Positions 26,140-38,963 are shown, numbered from the stretch's first letter. The stretch: DNA of 64,000 bases from Hypholoma sublateritium FD-334 SS-4 (GCA_000827495.1 KN817627.1:62001-126000), one strand, 5' to 3'. Made by a program: numbers and translations. The notes: generated by a model from the letters alone, not told the origin.

Positions 26140-28644
26140 ATGTCGATTATCAACGATCAACCAGATGCCCAGCAAATACGCGAGGAAATCCTGGCGTTCA
26201 GGACTATTACGACATTACTCTCCGAGCTTCCACACCGCGAAGCTATCCAACCAGAAGACTCCCTGAAGAATCTCCCTGTCAAAAATCGAGAAACCATCAA
26301 GGTCTGCGATGCCTTGGCACAAGCGCTAGTAATAGAGCACGAAATTATCGCAGTGACTGCCAGTCATCGTTATGAAATGGATGAAAAAGGCATGCTACAC
26401 ATTGTCGCCGTTTCCACGGAAGACACGAGCAAGGTCGACACGACTGAAGTCGACACGGCCGAAGTCGACACGGCCGAAGTCGACATGTCTACGCTCGGTT
26501 GGGGGACCAGGATGATGAGCAATGTCTTGAATTTCCTTTGCTCCTTGAATCCTCCCATGGCAAAGCCGGATTCCGAAGTCAAGCTCCCTGAACGCAAGGA
26601 GGCGGAACCGCCAGCAGGCATAACGAAAGAGACTGTGTTGGAGTACATGCACAAGCTGGAGACAAAATGGTGAATCCAGCGTTTTACCCTTATCGCATTA
26701 TCGCATGGCATATCTTAACATCTGATACCGGCCCAGGGAACAACCGACTCTGTCCCAGCACCTGTGGATTATTACGAACGCGCTCGCCGCCAAAAGCACG
26801 GCGCATCTCAGCTTAGAGGATCGCATGTCCCATCGGTCTGTTCTCGGCCAAAGACTGATGAGATACATCAGTTCCGCTTGCTACAGAAAGATCTCACGTC
26901 GTTTCAACAACAAAGCCTTATCGCAGCCGTACTACAACGCGTTATTGGCCGTGAATATAGCGAACCTTCCTTCCATCTCCATTCAACCTTTTCCACAAGC
27001 GGGAGACCGAGAGGGGTTGACGAAGATGAAAAACGACCGGCTTTTCCTAGAAGACTTCGTGTTAAAGATGGAAGGGAAAAACCTCATCAAGACGCAGATT
27101 CCAAACTTGATCCAAAAGGCGAAAGAATTACCACCTCAGCCGGATGCGGGCTTCCAACTCTACACCGACGAGACCAGGCAAGAGTTCCATGCCTTATTAC
27201 TCGAGATCCTCAAAGACTTCAAGACGTCTTTGGATGATTTGGTTAACTCTAAAAGTAGCCAGACGTTATTCCAAGCCTCCTTGGGCCACCTCTATCGAAA
27301 TGGATATATACTCCTCCGGCTGTCCAGGGGTTCGGCTTTCCAAATGCACATTGACAGTATCAGTGTCCGTCTTCGAAGTGTTTACAAACTTCCTGGAGCA
27401 TTGTCTCCCAGCAACAAGGATATGGACCCGGACATGAATTCGCTTCGCCATCTCATATTGCGAAAGCGGTTCGTTGGCTGGCTGCGGCTAAATGTTGGTC
27501 ATTTTGATGCTGCCGAAACCCTTGCCAGGTTCGCAACCTCCCGCACATTCCTCTTCAAGGAAGTATCTGCCGTATTCTTTACCACCGATGAACCGGACTC
27601 CACATTACCATCATGGCGATCCCTCTTCGAAAATAGCTTCCTTCCAAATTCTGGCGGCAGAACATCGGACGCGGGCACCACTAACGACATGATCTGCCAA
27701 TTCCTTGATATACGTATCAATGAAGCAAGGCTTGCCAAGGAGATTCGCGACGACAGTTCGTATGTCAAAAAATTTCTGAAGCTCGGCAATACAACCAGGG
27801 TCCGACTGAGGTTAACAGAAATGGAGAACAAACTAGAAGGATGGATGACGAACATTGACGCCGCCATTGGGGCCATCGACACCAATGTCAACATAGATGA
27901 AACCAATCGCTTCTTCCGGTACGATAAGCCTGCTTTAGTAGAGAGTAGGGCTGCTCTGGTAATCACTCAGACAACACTTGCTGCCCTGGCAGTAAAAGCG
28001 AGAGGTAATTTTGCGCAAGCACCGGAGTTATTCGAGACATGGACTGAACAGCAAAACGAAATGCTGACGAACCAAGAGATCTTCCTCACTCTGGACAACA
28101 AGAAAGTCTTCACAGGCACTCTTCATTGTGAAGCATACCTTGCGAGTCTCCTCCCTCTTCATCCCCCTTCTTCTCGGCCTATGTTAGCAGGCGTAAACAA
28201 AACCTTGCAGGTAGAGCCGTCCCTGTCGTATCTGTTTTTCTCATTTAACCTGTTTTTTTTTCATGAATGTAGATGTTTCAAGCGCAGGAGATTGGAGTAT
28301 CGAAGTGTTGCTGCCCTATTTGCATGTCTTATCTTTCTATCATACAGGGAGGGGCGCCCAAGAAGTTCCTTGTGCGAGGTTCCCACGATTGCGTTACAGC
28401 ATGCACTCTGCCGCCATGGACTGCGCTTCCTTATCTGAAGGCCATGAATGAATACTGGGGCAAGATATTGAGGAACGACCTTTTGCAATTAATGGCGGTT
28501 GACTCGTCTCGAAGGAGGGATCGATCCAAGACCACAGGCTCAATGGCCAGGGCCTCGGATGAAAGTATAGGCAGCGCTTCGTCTGGTGGGCCTCCGTCAC
28601 ACAGTAACCTCCTAGACACCTTCCCGTCGACGCCAGATGCTTAG
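26140..28644 (+). CDS. OTT_1508-like deaminase-fold protein, 791 residues
   Basis: Three exons (26140-26669, 26737-28210, 28273-28644) give exactly 791 residues. The zinc-deaminase signature is at the C-terminus: His640-Cys-Glu642 in LHCEAYLASLL supplies the first metal ligand and the proton-shuttling Glu, and Cys682-Pro-Ile-Cys685 in KCCCPICMSYL supplies the other ligands, followed by GSHDCVTACTLPPW. This is the pattern of the OTT_1508-like deaminases, a mostly fungal branch proposed to come from bacterial toxin deaminases; the substrate is unknown. The N-terminal 600 residues are helical. A linker near 26425-26485 carries a 15-nt in-frame repeat (VDT(T/A)E). The start at ATG 26140 is preferred; upstream in-frame sequence begins only with GTG. 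The last intron separates the HxE half from the CxxC half. The gene is divergent from the zinc-finger gene, with 181 bases between the start codons. Confidence 0.82.
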
Positions 28645-28893
28645 CCACTATTTCTTGAAACATGTCATCAGTCCACTGTAAATACTACGTACGCCACGAA
28701 TCTATCTTGCCCATGACCCAAATTGAACGGAATGGCGCTAAGAAAAGGATGTGTCCACCTGGATGCTCCAAACCTGACTTGCTCGCATATGATATGACTC
28801 GAACATCTAGGTATGACATGCTTATAACTGAGTGCTAATATATGCAGGCACGACTCATCCACTCCACGACACTTTCCTTGGTCTGGTCACAAA

Positions 28894-29850
28894 ATGTCTA
28901 TGCTTGTAAGATTGCCCTGCCTATTCATCCTGCATTTCATTAACTAGGATACCGCAGTCTGACACATACGTCAGGCGCCCATTCAGTCTCAATAGTAGTG
29001 ATTTTTATCCGCTTGTTCATGTACGCTCTTCAAAGTGGATGACCTATGAGGCAAAAACCGCATATCGCGCAAAGCATGGCGTGCCCGGAACCATCGACGA
29101 ATGGATTGCGGATGGGATGACACGCACCAAAGCGCCCACCGTCGATTTACGCAACCGTGGCCCGTCTCTCAAGAATCTACTGTGGCAAGACGATGTTGAG
29201 TGCATCCTGAACGTTATACGCAAGGAGGTGGGCAAGTGACTTGGTTGAGCATTTTGAATCTAATCATTCGCTGTGTATGGTGCTTTTGTTGTTCAGAGAC
29301 CCAACGAGTTCACGCCCAACGAGTTCACGCTGACGCTTCGTCTTCGTGTTCCCCCGACCACGGTCATCTTGATGCACTACTGGCGCAGTCCCACCATAGT
29401 TGTTGATCAATACATAGGAGACCCTCATGACGAACTCTCGCCCGAATGGTTGGAGACTGTGCAAACGGAGTGCCGGTTCTGGCAGAGTCGCACTATCATG
29501 TTGGAGATGATGCTTTACTTTGTGCAAACCATCCCTCAAAATTTCATTGTATCAAGGCGAGCCATGGATTGGTGCAGTGCTATGACAGTGAGTAGTAGCA
29601 TCCTCTGATCAGGAAAAGTAATCTTATAAAATATTCAAAGATACCTGCATCCACTCTGTCCTATCTCCGCCTGAGGCCTGGCTCCAATCCTAACTCATCC
29701 CACAACTTGAATACGCGTCTCCATAAGCCACGGGCGTCAGACCTATCTGCCGAAGAGTCACAGAAGCTGAGAAAAGCACTCAACGAGCGGTCGCCATTGC
29801 GGAAAAAAAAAGAGATCACGTCCAAAATTGCTCAAAGGGCTGAAGCTTGA
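28894..29850 (+). CDS. Unknown 260-residue protein downstream of the deaminase
   Basis: Exons 28894-28905, 28958-29227, 29297-29587 and 29641-29850 join in frame to 260 residues. All introns are GT-AG and in phase 0. The first exon is only four codons, so the start is uncertain. The sequence contains KWMTYEAKTAYRAKHG, an imperfect repeat RPNEFTPNEFT, a hydrophobic core (TLRLRVPPTTVILMHYW, RTIMLEMMLYFVQTIP) and a basic Lys-rich tail (SPLRKKKEITSKIAQR) that could be a nuclear signal. I do not recognise the family. It lies 250 bases after the deaminase on the same strand, so a shared context is possible but unproven. Confidence 0.6.
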
Positions 29851-30400
29851 AATCTGGGGAGAGGGAGACCCTTGGCTGTTACACTTGATGTTACACTAAT
29901 ATTTCAATTAATCTTCAAGCTTCAAGTAGCATGTTCAAGTTGAGGTCGGCGGTAGGGTCAGCGTACCAGGATCGTCATCAAGAAAGCCGTTGGGACAATC
30001 CCAGGTACCGGCCACGAGGCTAGGAAATCTTTCGTCTTCCTGTGATCATAAGATATATCAATTCCAGTGAATATTCCTTGACTTGAAATTTATAAGATTA
30101 ATAGTTGATTCATAGAGATCGCTGCTGATCGCTGAGCAGCGGGCTGTCGCGGGGCGCCAATTGGTCGAGCTTGCGTACCTTAATTAAGATTGATCAACCG
30201 TGAGAAGGAACATTGTAATAACTGTCAATCGTCCAAAATCACCTTCAAGTTGAATCTTCCCAGTCCATCATGCTCTTAAGTACAGTCTTATCGCCTATTG
30301 CTTGTACAGACTGTAGGTATATACACTTGATTACTTCCTATTGGAAGTGATGTACGTACATCATTGTTCTTTCTTGCAGAATCCAACTGACCAACATCAT
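29851..30400. other. AT-rich intergenic region
   Basis: About 550 bases with several TTCAAGTT or CTTCAAG words but no clear repeat structure. No gene is seen. Confidence 0.4.
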
Positions 30401-32440
30401 TCACAACAGCGAACAGGAGTTCTCGCACAAGGGCAAGGGGCGCGGTGAGCTTCTCGTCGAGATCTGCGGGCTGTCCGCAGCGTCTGTCTCATTTTCCCTT
30501 ATATTGCATGCCAGGCTAATCGGGTTTATATAGGCATGTCCGTCCGAGAGACCGGGCGGGAAGAGAGCGACGAGACAAGGACCGGATGGAAGTCACATCC
30601 TCGAATCCACTTGCCGCTCCGGTGCCCCAATCATCGTCGCACACCTGCCGCGAGCGCTTGCCCAAGTCGATGACCTTGTCCGCAACCCGCGCACCCTCCC
30701 ATTGCCCCGCGCTGTCAGGCCCCACATGTCGTCGTATCTTGTCCGAGCCAGTTTGCTGCCCGTGGGGATTTTTTCGCAGACTCAAAATATCTTTGTCGCC
30801 CGCAAGACCTTCCCAGGCCGCCCAGAAGGCCAACGCCTCTTCAAAATTATTCAATACGGACGCAGACCCCATACCCATGCGCCACACCGCAAAGCCAGAG
30901 TCGATGTCCGGCGATTTCCCCTCCCAACCTGCTGGGAAAAGGTGCTTAAAGCGTTGCGCACGGCAAGGGCCCCGCCGATTGGCCCTATAGCATCCACGCA
31001 ACCCGCGTCAAGCTACTTGAGCTCGCTCGACCGAGAGCAAAGGAAGGCGCGGTCGTCGATACGCGCTGCCGTGGAAAGGCCACCGTAGACGCGTCAGCCG
31101 GTCCTGTGCGAGCCGCCCTCGAGCAGGTTGTCCAGCGTTACCCTCGGGGTCCTCGCATGGATAGGTGCGTCCATCGATGCGGATGCGCGCACGCTCAGGT
31201 CGCCGACGGCGACGGCGTGCCTAAAGTGCAGACCACGGGGTGAAAACGTGCGCTTTTGTACTCATGCAGGAGTACCACTTCCACCTCCGCTACTGCCTGC
31301 GGGCGGCGCAAACGAGGACCGGCGTTGGCGTGCGCACGGAGGGCCGTTCCGCTCCGCACGCCGCCGCGCCTCCGTCGTTTGCGGACTTCATTGGGCCCCG
31401 CCTTCCGGGCCCAGACCCTTCGCGCCTTCCACACTATGCTGGCTATAGTGCGCCTCGAGTTCCGCCGGACAAGGAGCGTGAGGCCAAGTGCACGCACACA
31501 CCCACGGCGGCGGCTATTTGCTGAGCCACGCGCTCACACACCGATGCTCGTTCACCACGTCGACCTCGCGACTGCGAGCCGCAGAGCCCGCGCCAGGTCC
31601 TGGCAGCAACATATCCTCCGAAGGAGTCGGCTTCGAATGCCCAGCTCGCTTTAACCTCTCCCATGCGGGCGCGTCCGTGGCGTATATCTGGTTGGCAAGC
31701 TCCTGCAGCTAGAACACCGCGCGCGAGGAGCAGCAGCGCCATTCGTGTGCACGGACCACGCGGGCGATGTACGGCACCATCTGCTCGGTGGTGAGTCCGT
31801 GCGCGAGCTGCGTGTTGCGTACGTTGAGGCTTAGCGGGAGGATGCACTAGTCGAGCGCGTGCAGTGGGGCTGGCGCGGTGGGGTTGAGGTGCGCCAGTGT
31901 GCCCATAGCGGAGCGTGTCGGCGTTCAGCGCGAGGGTCTCGGGGATGCTCGCCCGAGTGTGCGTGGATTCGTAGGTGGTGGGGAGTTAGGTGGGCGACGC
32001 AGAGGTGGAGGGTGGGCACGCAGAGGTGGAGGGGTGGGCACGCAGAGGTGGAGGGGTGGGCTGCGCATAGCTTGCCGAGGCTCACGCCCGTGGGGAGGTT
32101 ACGCAGGCTGGCAGGTGAGGACAGACTGCGCGGATGCAGCACTCGACGAAAATGGCGGGTCGGCGAGTGGTTTCGGGTGCTAAGGTGCAACGGCCGCCTG
32201 ATTCGCAGAAGCAGGATCGTGATCGTCAGGCAAGCTGTGTACCTCCCGGGCGACGTCAATATTCCGGCCAGCTTTTGACGTGCGCTCATCGACAAGCAGG
32301 AGGACATCATCACCGCCCCGCCTCGCTGCATCGCGCTGAGACCACACAAGCTTCTCCCGCGCCCCCGACTCCAAGGAGCTGCCTGTCATTTTTTCCTTGA
32401 CGCTGATATTTTTGCAACGTCTCGCTTCGTACATAGCGCC
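30400..32440. pseudogene. GC-rich degenerate patch, possible gene relic
   Basis: About 2 kb of GC-rich sequence between AT-rich flanks. Open frames on both strands shift every 100-200 bases. The most protein-like fragments are on the minus strand (FAVWRMGMGSASVLNNFEEA near 30850; MVPYIARVVRAHEW near 31760; LQELANQIYATDAPAWERL near 31680) and, on the plus strand, LTNIIHNSEQEFSHKGKGRG near 30390. I cannot assign a family. A decayed gene, or a fragment mosaic, fits better than an intact gene. Confidence 0.4.
31997..32063. repeat. Short tandem repeat, about 22 bp x 3
   Basis: Three copies of a unit close to CGCAGAGGTGGAGGGGTGGG follow one another within the GC-rich relic. The first copy lacks one G. 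It is a simple minisatellite. Confidence 0.8.
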
Positions 32441-34091
32441 GTGACTCCGAGCTCAAATCTAATTAACTACATCATGTATATTCATCCACGAATGTAAAAT
32501 TAAAATCAATTTCATTGCGTGGCTAGCAGACAGGTCGAACATGAGCTATCGAATAGACTTCAGAATTTGTCAATATCATATATGAATATTTGCCAATCCG
32601 GTAAATTAATGGAGCTGGCACATAGGTCGAACACCACAGTGTGAAATAGACTTGATACTTCGTGGACATTATGTGTATCTTCGAGCCAGGTGGATTATTT
32701 AACATTAAGTCAACATCAAATATTTCAGTGCTAATGGAGCTGGTTAGTGTCTGTTAGATGGACACAATTCGACCTGTAGAACTAACTTCCAGCCACATGA
32801 ACATCACGTATATAAATCTGCCATTCAGCTGAATGATCATCTGATATCTCAGCTGGGGTAGGACTGCTTCCACGTGTTACTCATGTACGTTAATATATGT
32901 TTCCAATAAATTCAATAAACGTGACCCCTAGATATCGTACGTTTGGCGGTGTACCTGAGTCGACATCAAGTTGACATCTCATTTGGCAGCTGGTATACAG
33001 CCTTTTTCCAATCTGATAAGCGCGTGAAATAAAATATTAGAAACGCTTCGCATGCCACCCTAATTATACGCTCAAAACACCTGTTGACCAGCTGTTTTAT
33101 AATTTATTTTTCCATCTGGCTGATAGCTTTTTTGCAGCCTGACAAGCGCGTGTCATAAAATATTTAGAATAGTCTTTACACTACACACTTTTTACGTTCG
33201 TACATATGCTGACCAGCTAATCCGACATCAAATTTTGCAGCTGATATATAGCTGGCTCTGGCCCCTACTCACGTGCGTTGCTATATTCACCTAACGAAAT
33301 TTTCAAACGTGACCTCTAGATACTGTACATTTGGCGGTGTAAGCTACTTCGGTATCTTTGGCTGATGGACTGTCAGGCTCATATACGACCGTATCTCCTC
33401 ACATTGAAAAAATGGTTTTTGCGACATGGATATGGAAGTGGTAGGCCGGTAGCGGAGCTCACCGTTATCTGGATGATGTTGAGCACAAGTTGAACGAGTA
33501 AGAAACTGTGGAAGACTCGACTCTCCCAATTTCTGGAGGATTGTATAAGTCACAACGAACAGCCAAATTCTCATGGCGTAGGAGTTTATGAAAAATATGC
33601 TTTTTATATCTTTTCCTTTATTATATAGCGTCTCCAAGACGTCTCCGGCGCCTGTGGGGGTGTCCAATATGTCGGATTATGGTTGGGTTGTACCACTGGG
33701 GCTCGACTCGGATGATCTGTGTTTGATCTGTGTCTATTTATAAGTCTCAGCTTGCGCCGGGCCGGAAATCGGCGGAGACTGAATTTACTTACGCACTTGT
33801 TCAACGCTTGTTGCCAACTTGTTGCAACTCCCCGACTCGCAACTTGAAGCGGCAATTGGACAGGACTTGTGAACTTACCGCACACTGCGCGCTACATCTT
33901 CCATCTGCCGTTGGCTCTACCAAGAGTCTTGTACCCCGAGTGCTCCTTCCAAGAATCTGAGCTGTGTCAAACAACCTGGGATGTCTGGGTCATCGTGATA
34001 GCGAAAACCGCTCACAGGTACAGCCAATGGCTCAAAAACCGCAGGTTGTATATTATCATGAAGCTTTTCGTGGAAAATATACGTCTTTGCG
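32441..34091. repeat. AT-rich region with diverged direct repeats
   Basis: No gene is seen in 1.65 kb. An AGGTCGAACA...AATAGACTT block occurs at about 32532 and 32631. A longer block containing AAACGTGACC, CTAGATA and TTTGGCGGTGTA occurs at about 32919-32956 and 33307-33344. The words AAGCGCGTG and AAATAAAATATT (or CATAAAATATTT) recur near 33020 and 33145. These look like old, diverged copies of a short AT-rich repeat. The last 700 bases lead to the ATPase start. Confidence 0.55.
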
Positions 34092-37000
34092 ATGTCTCCG
34101 CCATCTTTCGATATCGAGTCGCAGTCCGGCGAGAAATTGCCCGGTATCACTGCACAAAAGCAGGATGTTCGTCACTTCAAACCCGAGGCTCGTTTCCCAG
34201 CGGAGTATCGCACGCTGAGCATTCACGTCGACGACGGATCCTCAGCGGCGAAAGGAAAACAGGGTGAGAAGCGCAAAGTCGCTGTGAAAGGTGTGATTGC
34301 ATCGCTCTCATTTGCGATAAGTGGTCAATTGACGTTATCTTGCTTTAGAGCTGAGTACCCTCGATTGGCATAAAATTTCGGCGGACGATGTTCTGTCCCG
34401 CCTTTCGGTATCCCCAAAGACAGGCTTAGAGGCCGCGCAGGTCGCGCGTAATTTGAAGCTGCACGGAAAGAACCTAATTACCCCTCCCAAAAGCAATATC
34501 GGTCGCAAGTTATTGGAATGGGTTCTTGGTGGCTTTGGAAGTCTGCTGTTGGCTGCCAGTATCGTTTGTTTCATCGCCTGGTCAGTATATGTGCACTTTC
34601 TTACCCTCAGATCAAACTCACATCACGTCTAGGAAGCCTCTTGGTAATCCCGACCCCCAAGCCTCTAATCTAGCTCTGGCTGTTGTTCTGCTTCTGGTGT
34701 TGGCCGTTCAGGCAGTCTTCAACGCATGGCAAGATTTCTCCACTTCCCGCGTCATGGCATCCATCAAAGGAATGTTACCCTCTGACGTGTTGGTTCTCCG
34801 TGACTCGGCCCACATAAAAGTCGAGGCCAAGTTCCTCGTTCCAGGCGATATTATCACCGTTACTATGGGTGAGAAAGTACCGGCAGATCTCAGGCTCATC
34901 GACGTTAGTACCGACCTTCAATTCGATCGCAGTATCCTCACCGGAGAGGTACATACATGTTTACGTGTGACTTTCACCCCAAATGTTTATCGGTGCATTT
35001 TCTAGAGCGACGCTGTCTCTGGCCGAGTCGAGAAGACCGACGACAACTTCCTAGAGGTATGGAAGTATATTAAAGTGCTTCCTGTATTCAGGTACTCACG
35101 TTCTCTGTAGACAAAGAACATAGTTCTGCAAGGAACCCACTGCGTCAGTGGATCAGGAGTCGGCGTTGTCATTCAGACGGGCGACAACACCATATTGTAC
35201 GTGTTGATAATCTTATTGCATGCCACCAGGAACCAACATCATGTTAGTGGCACAATCGCCAAACTTTCATCCATGGAAGCTACGCGTTTGACGACATTGC
35301 AACGTGAACTTCTCAGATTCGTCGCGATTATTGCTGCTATGGCCACCGCTGTTGCTGTACTAATCGTCATTTTATGGGCGGTTTGGTAAATACCGCTCTG
35401 TCTGCTCTAGTAAACACAGACTGATCAAATGTGTTCAGGCTTCGTGTAGATCACCCGGGGTACATTAACGTCTCTGGACTTTTAATTGATGTTGTTTCGG
35501 TCATGGGTGAGCTCCATTGCAAAAGCCTGATGGTTGCGGCACCAACTATGGACTACTAGTTGCGTTCATTCCTGAGGGACTGCCGGTCGCCGTGACTCTC
35601 TCCATGGCCAAAGTTGCTCACACACTTGGTCAGAAGAAAATCTTGTGCAAGTAAGGTTATATGTTCTACTATCTGTGTCTCGTTCTAACTACTTATATCA
35701 AGGTCCTTGTCGATTGTTGAAACTCTGGGATCAGTCAATGTTCTCTGCTCAGTTAGTCAAACTTCCATGCATATCGCCGCCTTTTTATAATGAATAACAC
35801 AGGATAAGACTGGGACACTGACTCAAAATGTTATGCACGTCGAAAATCTCGCTATCTATGACACAGCGTATGAGTCCAACGCCTTCCACGCGGTGGTTGT
35901 CAAAGGAGAGACCCCTGTTGAGAACAACGTAGCGCAAGTCGCTGCCGTTGGGGCCATCTGTAATTCTGCGACATTCGAAAACTCTAACCTCGATGAGAAG
36001 AAAATCACCGGAAGATCAATCGTAGGGAACGCCACTGGTATGCTGGCCAGCCCGTATTAGCAAAATTTGGGAGTCTAATTCGAGTTGTAGACGTCGCCAT
36101 CCTTCGTTTCTCTGACTCGATATCATCGGCAGATATCACCCGTCACAGGTGGATCAATGTCTTCCGCAGAAACTTCAACTCGAAGGTACGGCTTTTGTTA
36201 TGTCAAGGAAATGCAGTGACATTCAATAAATAACATATTACATAGACCAAGTTCATGCTCCAACTCTCGAAGCTCACGCCGGGGACGCCCATTGAAACCG
36301 AAGAAGATCCGGTCGCCCCACTGGCTCCGTGGGATAACTTCACAGACGACTCGTTCCTCCTGACTGTTAAGGGCGCCCCGGAAGTCCTTCTGCCATACTG
36401 CACACATACACTAAACCCACAGGGTGGATCCCCGATTCTGCTCTCTGGATGGGAGAAAGACCGGATCGCAGCTGTCCAGGAGAAATGGTCTCGTCAAGGG
36501 CAGCGTGTTATTCTTCTGGCAAGACGGATCGTTCGCGATGAATATCTGTCGAAAGCCAAAGATTCTCAGTCCGAGGAATACGGCGAGGCGGTGGACGAGT
36601 ACATGACCGGCCTCATTGTTGTTGGAATCGTTGGACTGATGGATCCCCTGAAGCCAGATATCAAGCACACGGTTCGGTATGTTTTATTTGTTTGTTATTC
36701 TGTTTTGTATTTCGTTCATAAAATCCTCTTTGCAGCGTTTGCCGCGATGCTGGAATTCGATTCATGATTGTAACTGGTAATTCTTTTCGTGAATACCTCA
36801 ATCTCGCGTCAAAAGTACTAATCCTACCTAGGTGACCATCCAACCACAGCTCTGTCTATCGCTGGCCAGGCTGGTATCATTACCGATATCCACAAGGTTC
36901 ACCGTGTCACCCACCTTGATGTTAATCCTGAGGGGCCCCCGATCGTCTATGACTACGAGATTCCCAACTACCCATTGAAGAGCATCATCATCACCGGGAC

Positions 37001-38451
37001 GGACCTCTTGACACTCACCGCTCCCCAATTGCACCAGCTGTGCCAATACGAAGAGATCGTCTTCGCACGTACCACTCCCGAACAGAAGTTACGCATCGTC
37101 AACTCCTTCAGAAGCTTCGGAAACTGTGTCGCTGTCACCGGCGACGGTGTCAATGACGCCCCGTCTCTCAAGGCAGCGGATTGCGGTATTGCTATGGGTA
37201 ACGGCTCGGACGTCGCGAAAGAAGCTGCTGATCTCGTCCTATTGGGGGACTTCTCCTCGATTATCACTGCTATCGAATACGGCGAGCTTTCCATGAAGAT
37301 CCCCGTTTTTTGATTTGCTCACTATCCTTCAGGTCGCCTTGTCTTCGATAACTTGAAGAAGACTGTTCTGTATTTGCTGCCTGCCGGAAGGTAGTTGTTC
37401 TACTTGAGTGAAGGTTGATTATGCTGAGATTTTGGATTATTACAGTTTCTCTGAGCTGATGCCCATCTTGCTCAATGTGCTCATCGGTGTCCCCCAGATG
37501 CTCAGTAATATTCAGTGTGTCTATATTCCTCTGTCGACGTGGTATTTCCTAACAAATCATTTCCCCTGCCATTTAGAATGATTATCATTTGCGTCGCGGT
37601 AAGTCCCATCTTTCAACGAAGTCAGCTTTAACCTGATGAAAAGCTGCGCAGACCGATGTCCTTCCCGCCCTGAGTCTGTGCTTGGAACCTCCCGAACAAG
37701 GTCTGCTTTTGAGAAAGCCGCGAAACATCCAGAAAGATAGGCTGGCGAACACCAAACTTATCTTCCACGCCTACGCTTTCTTGGGACTCATTGAGTCCCT
37801 ATGCGCAATGGCAATGTATGCTGTGCCATCTCTATTTCACCCTGTTAAACGGCGCTAACACTGCTCGTCGCAGGTCCTTCTGGTACTTGCAGCGCAAGGG
37901 CTTCCCGTTCTCGTCACTCGCACTCAGCTATGCTACCCCACCGGGCCTTACCACTGACATTCTGTCCAAGGCCCAGAGTGTCTACTTTTTCACTCTAGTC
38001 CTTATGCAATGGGGGTAAGTTGCATTTCCCTCTTTTCTACGCTGTGTATTCACGACGCGCCGAAAGTAATCTGTTCGCTACCCGCGGACGAAAGTTAGGC
38101 ATCTTCCAGCACAGCCCGTTGCTGAACTTGTACACGATCCCGGCGGCCATCTGCGCACTTATCCTCGGTATCTTTTTCTCGGCGGTCCCGTGGTTGTAAG
38201 TTGCACTCCCCCCACTCCCCCGTCAAAGGTGGCTGATGTTCGTGTGCAGCCAGAAGATATTTGGGACCCGCCTGGTGCCGGCCGAGTATATCTTTATTCC
38301 CATGACCTTTGGTCTCGCGCTGTTTTTGTGAGTCATCTCTGCTTTCACGGGCTTCACGCAGTCTTACACGTGCTTGCGAAGCTTCGATGAGATACGAAAG
38401 TACTTTGTGCGCAAATACCCCAAGGGATTCCTCGCCAGAATCGCGTGGTAA
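34092..38451 (+). CDS. P-type cation ATPase, Na+/K+-ATPase-like (type IIC)
   Basis: A gene of about 18 exons encodes a membrane pump of roughly 1,000 residues that uses ATP to move cations. Exon 1 gives MSPPSFDIESQSGEKLPG and EYRTLSIHV. The actuator-domain region includes VPGDIITVTMGEKVPADLR and SILTGE; FIPEGLPVAVTLSMAKVAHT is the M4 ion-binding helix; GSVNVLCS-DKTGTLTQN carries the phosphorylated Asp (codon at 35803, first of its exon). VKGAPEVLLPYC binds nucleotide and VTGDGVNDAPSLKAADCGIAMG is the hinge motif. The C-terminal helices (FSELMPILLNVLIG, TDVLPALSLCLEPPEQGLLLRKPRN, AYAFLGLIESLCAMA) fit type IIC, the animal Na,K-ATPase alpha group also present in some fungi. The end FFDEIRKYFVRKYPKG is reached with an acceptor near 38384. 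No beta subunit is in this window. It appears intact; ion specificity cannot be read from sequence alone. Confidence 0.9.
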
Positions 38452-38963
38452 TACGCACTGGCGGAATGGACGTATTTAGTTCAGTTCCATGTAAATATGC
38501 GCTACTCGCGAGGTGGTCGGCGCTGTATATAAGTATCTTTTTATTCTGGTGTATTGTCACGGAATTTTACAGCTTCGTTAGATGCATTTGGTACAGTAAG
38601 AACGTTATGGGTACTCTGCATACACAGTGATACACTTAACGGGCCGCAGGTGGCTGACAATAATATTGTTTGTATACACTCATTCGCAAGTAAGGTAGAG
38701 TCTGCGCTGTTCTTACAGAAGACCCTATGATCACATACCTGGCATCTAGCAACTATGTAGCTGCAGTTGTAGGGTAATTCGACCACCAGCGCCGGCCTAT
38801 TGATTGCACTCGATATACGCACGCCCACGCCCACGCCCACGTAGCACCGCAGTGTTTGTCGCCTATTAGTGTATTTGTAGAGACCTCTTTGCAAGCATTT
38901 CAAGCATACTGTTATGGTTGTGATTATGTCCAATGGAAGCGAGGAAATTTGCGGAAATTTGCG
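38452..38963. other. Convergent intergenic region with a CCCACG microsatellite
   Basis: About 510 bases between the 3' ends of the ATPase and HET gene 1. It includes a short hexanucleotide run (CCCACG, three to four copies) at about 38818-38841. No gene is seen. Confidence 0.6.

Noticed and set aside
31990..32063. CRISPR-like spacing of repeats
   Set aside because: The units are contiguous 22-bp tandem repeats without spacers, in a eukaryotic genome.
31128..32349. Open frames in the GC-rich relic as real genes
   Set aside because: They are short, overlap on opposite strands and break repeatedly; treated as one degenerate patch.
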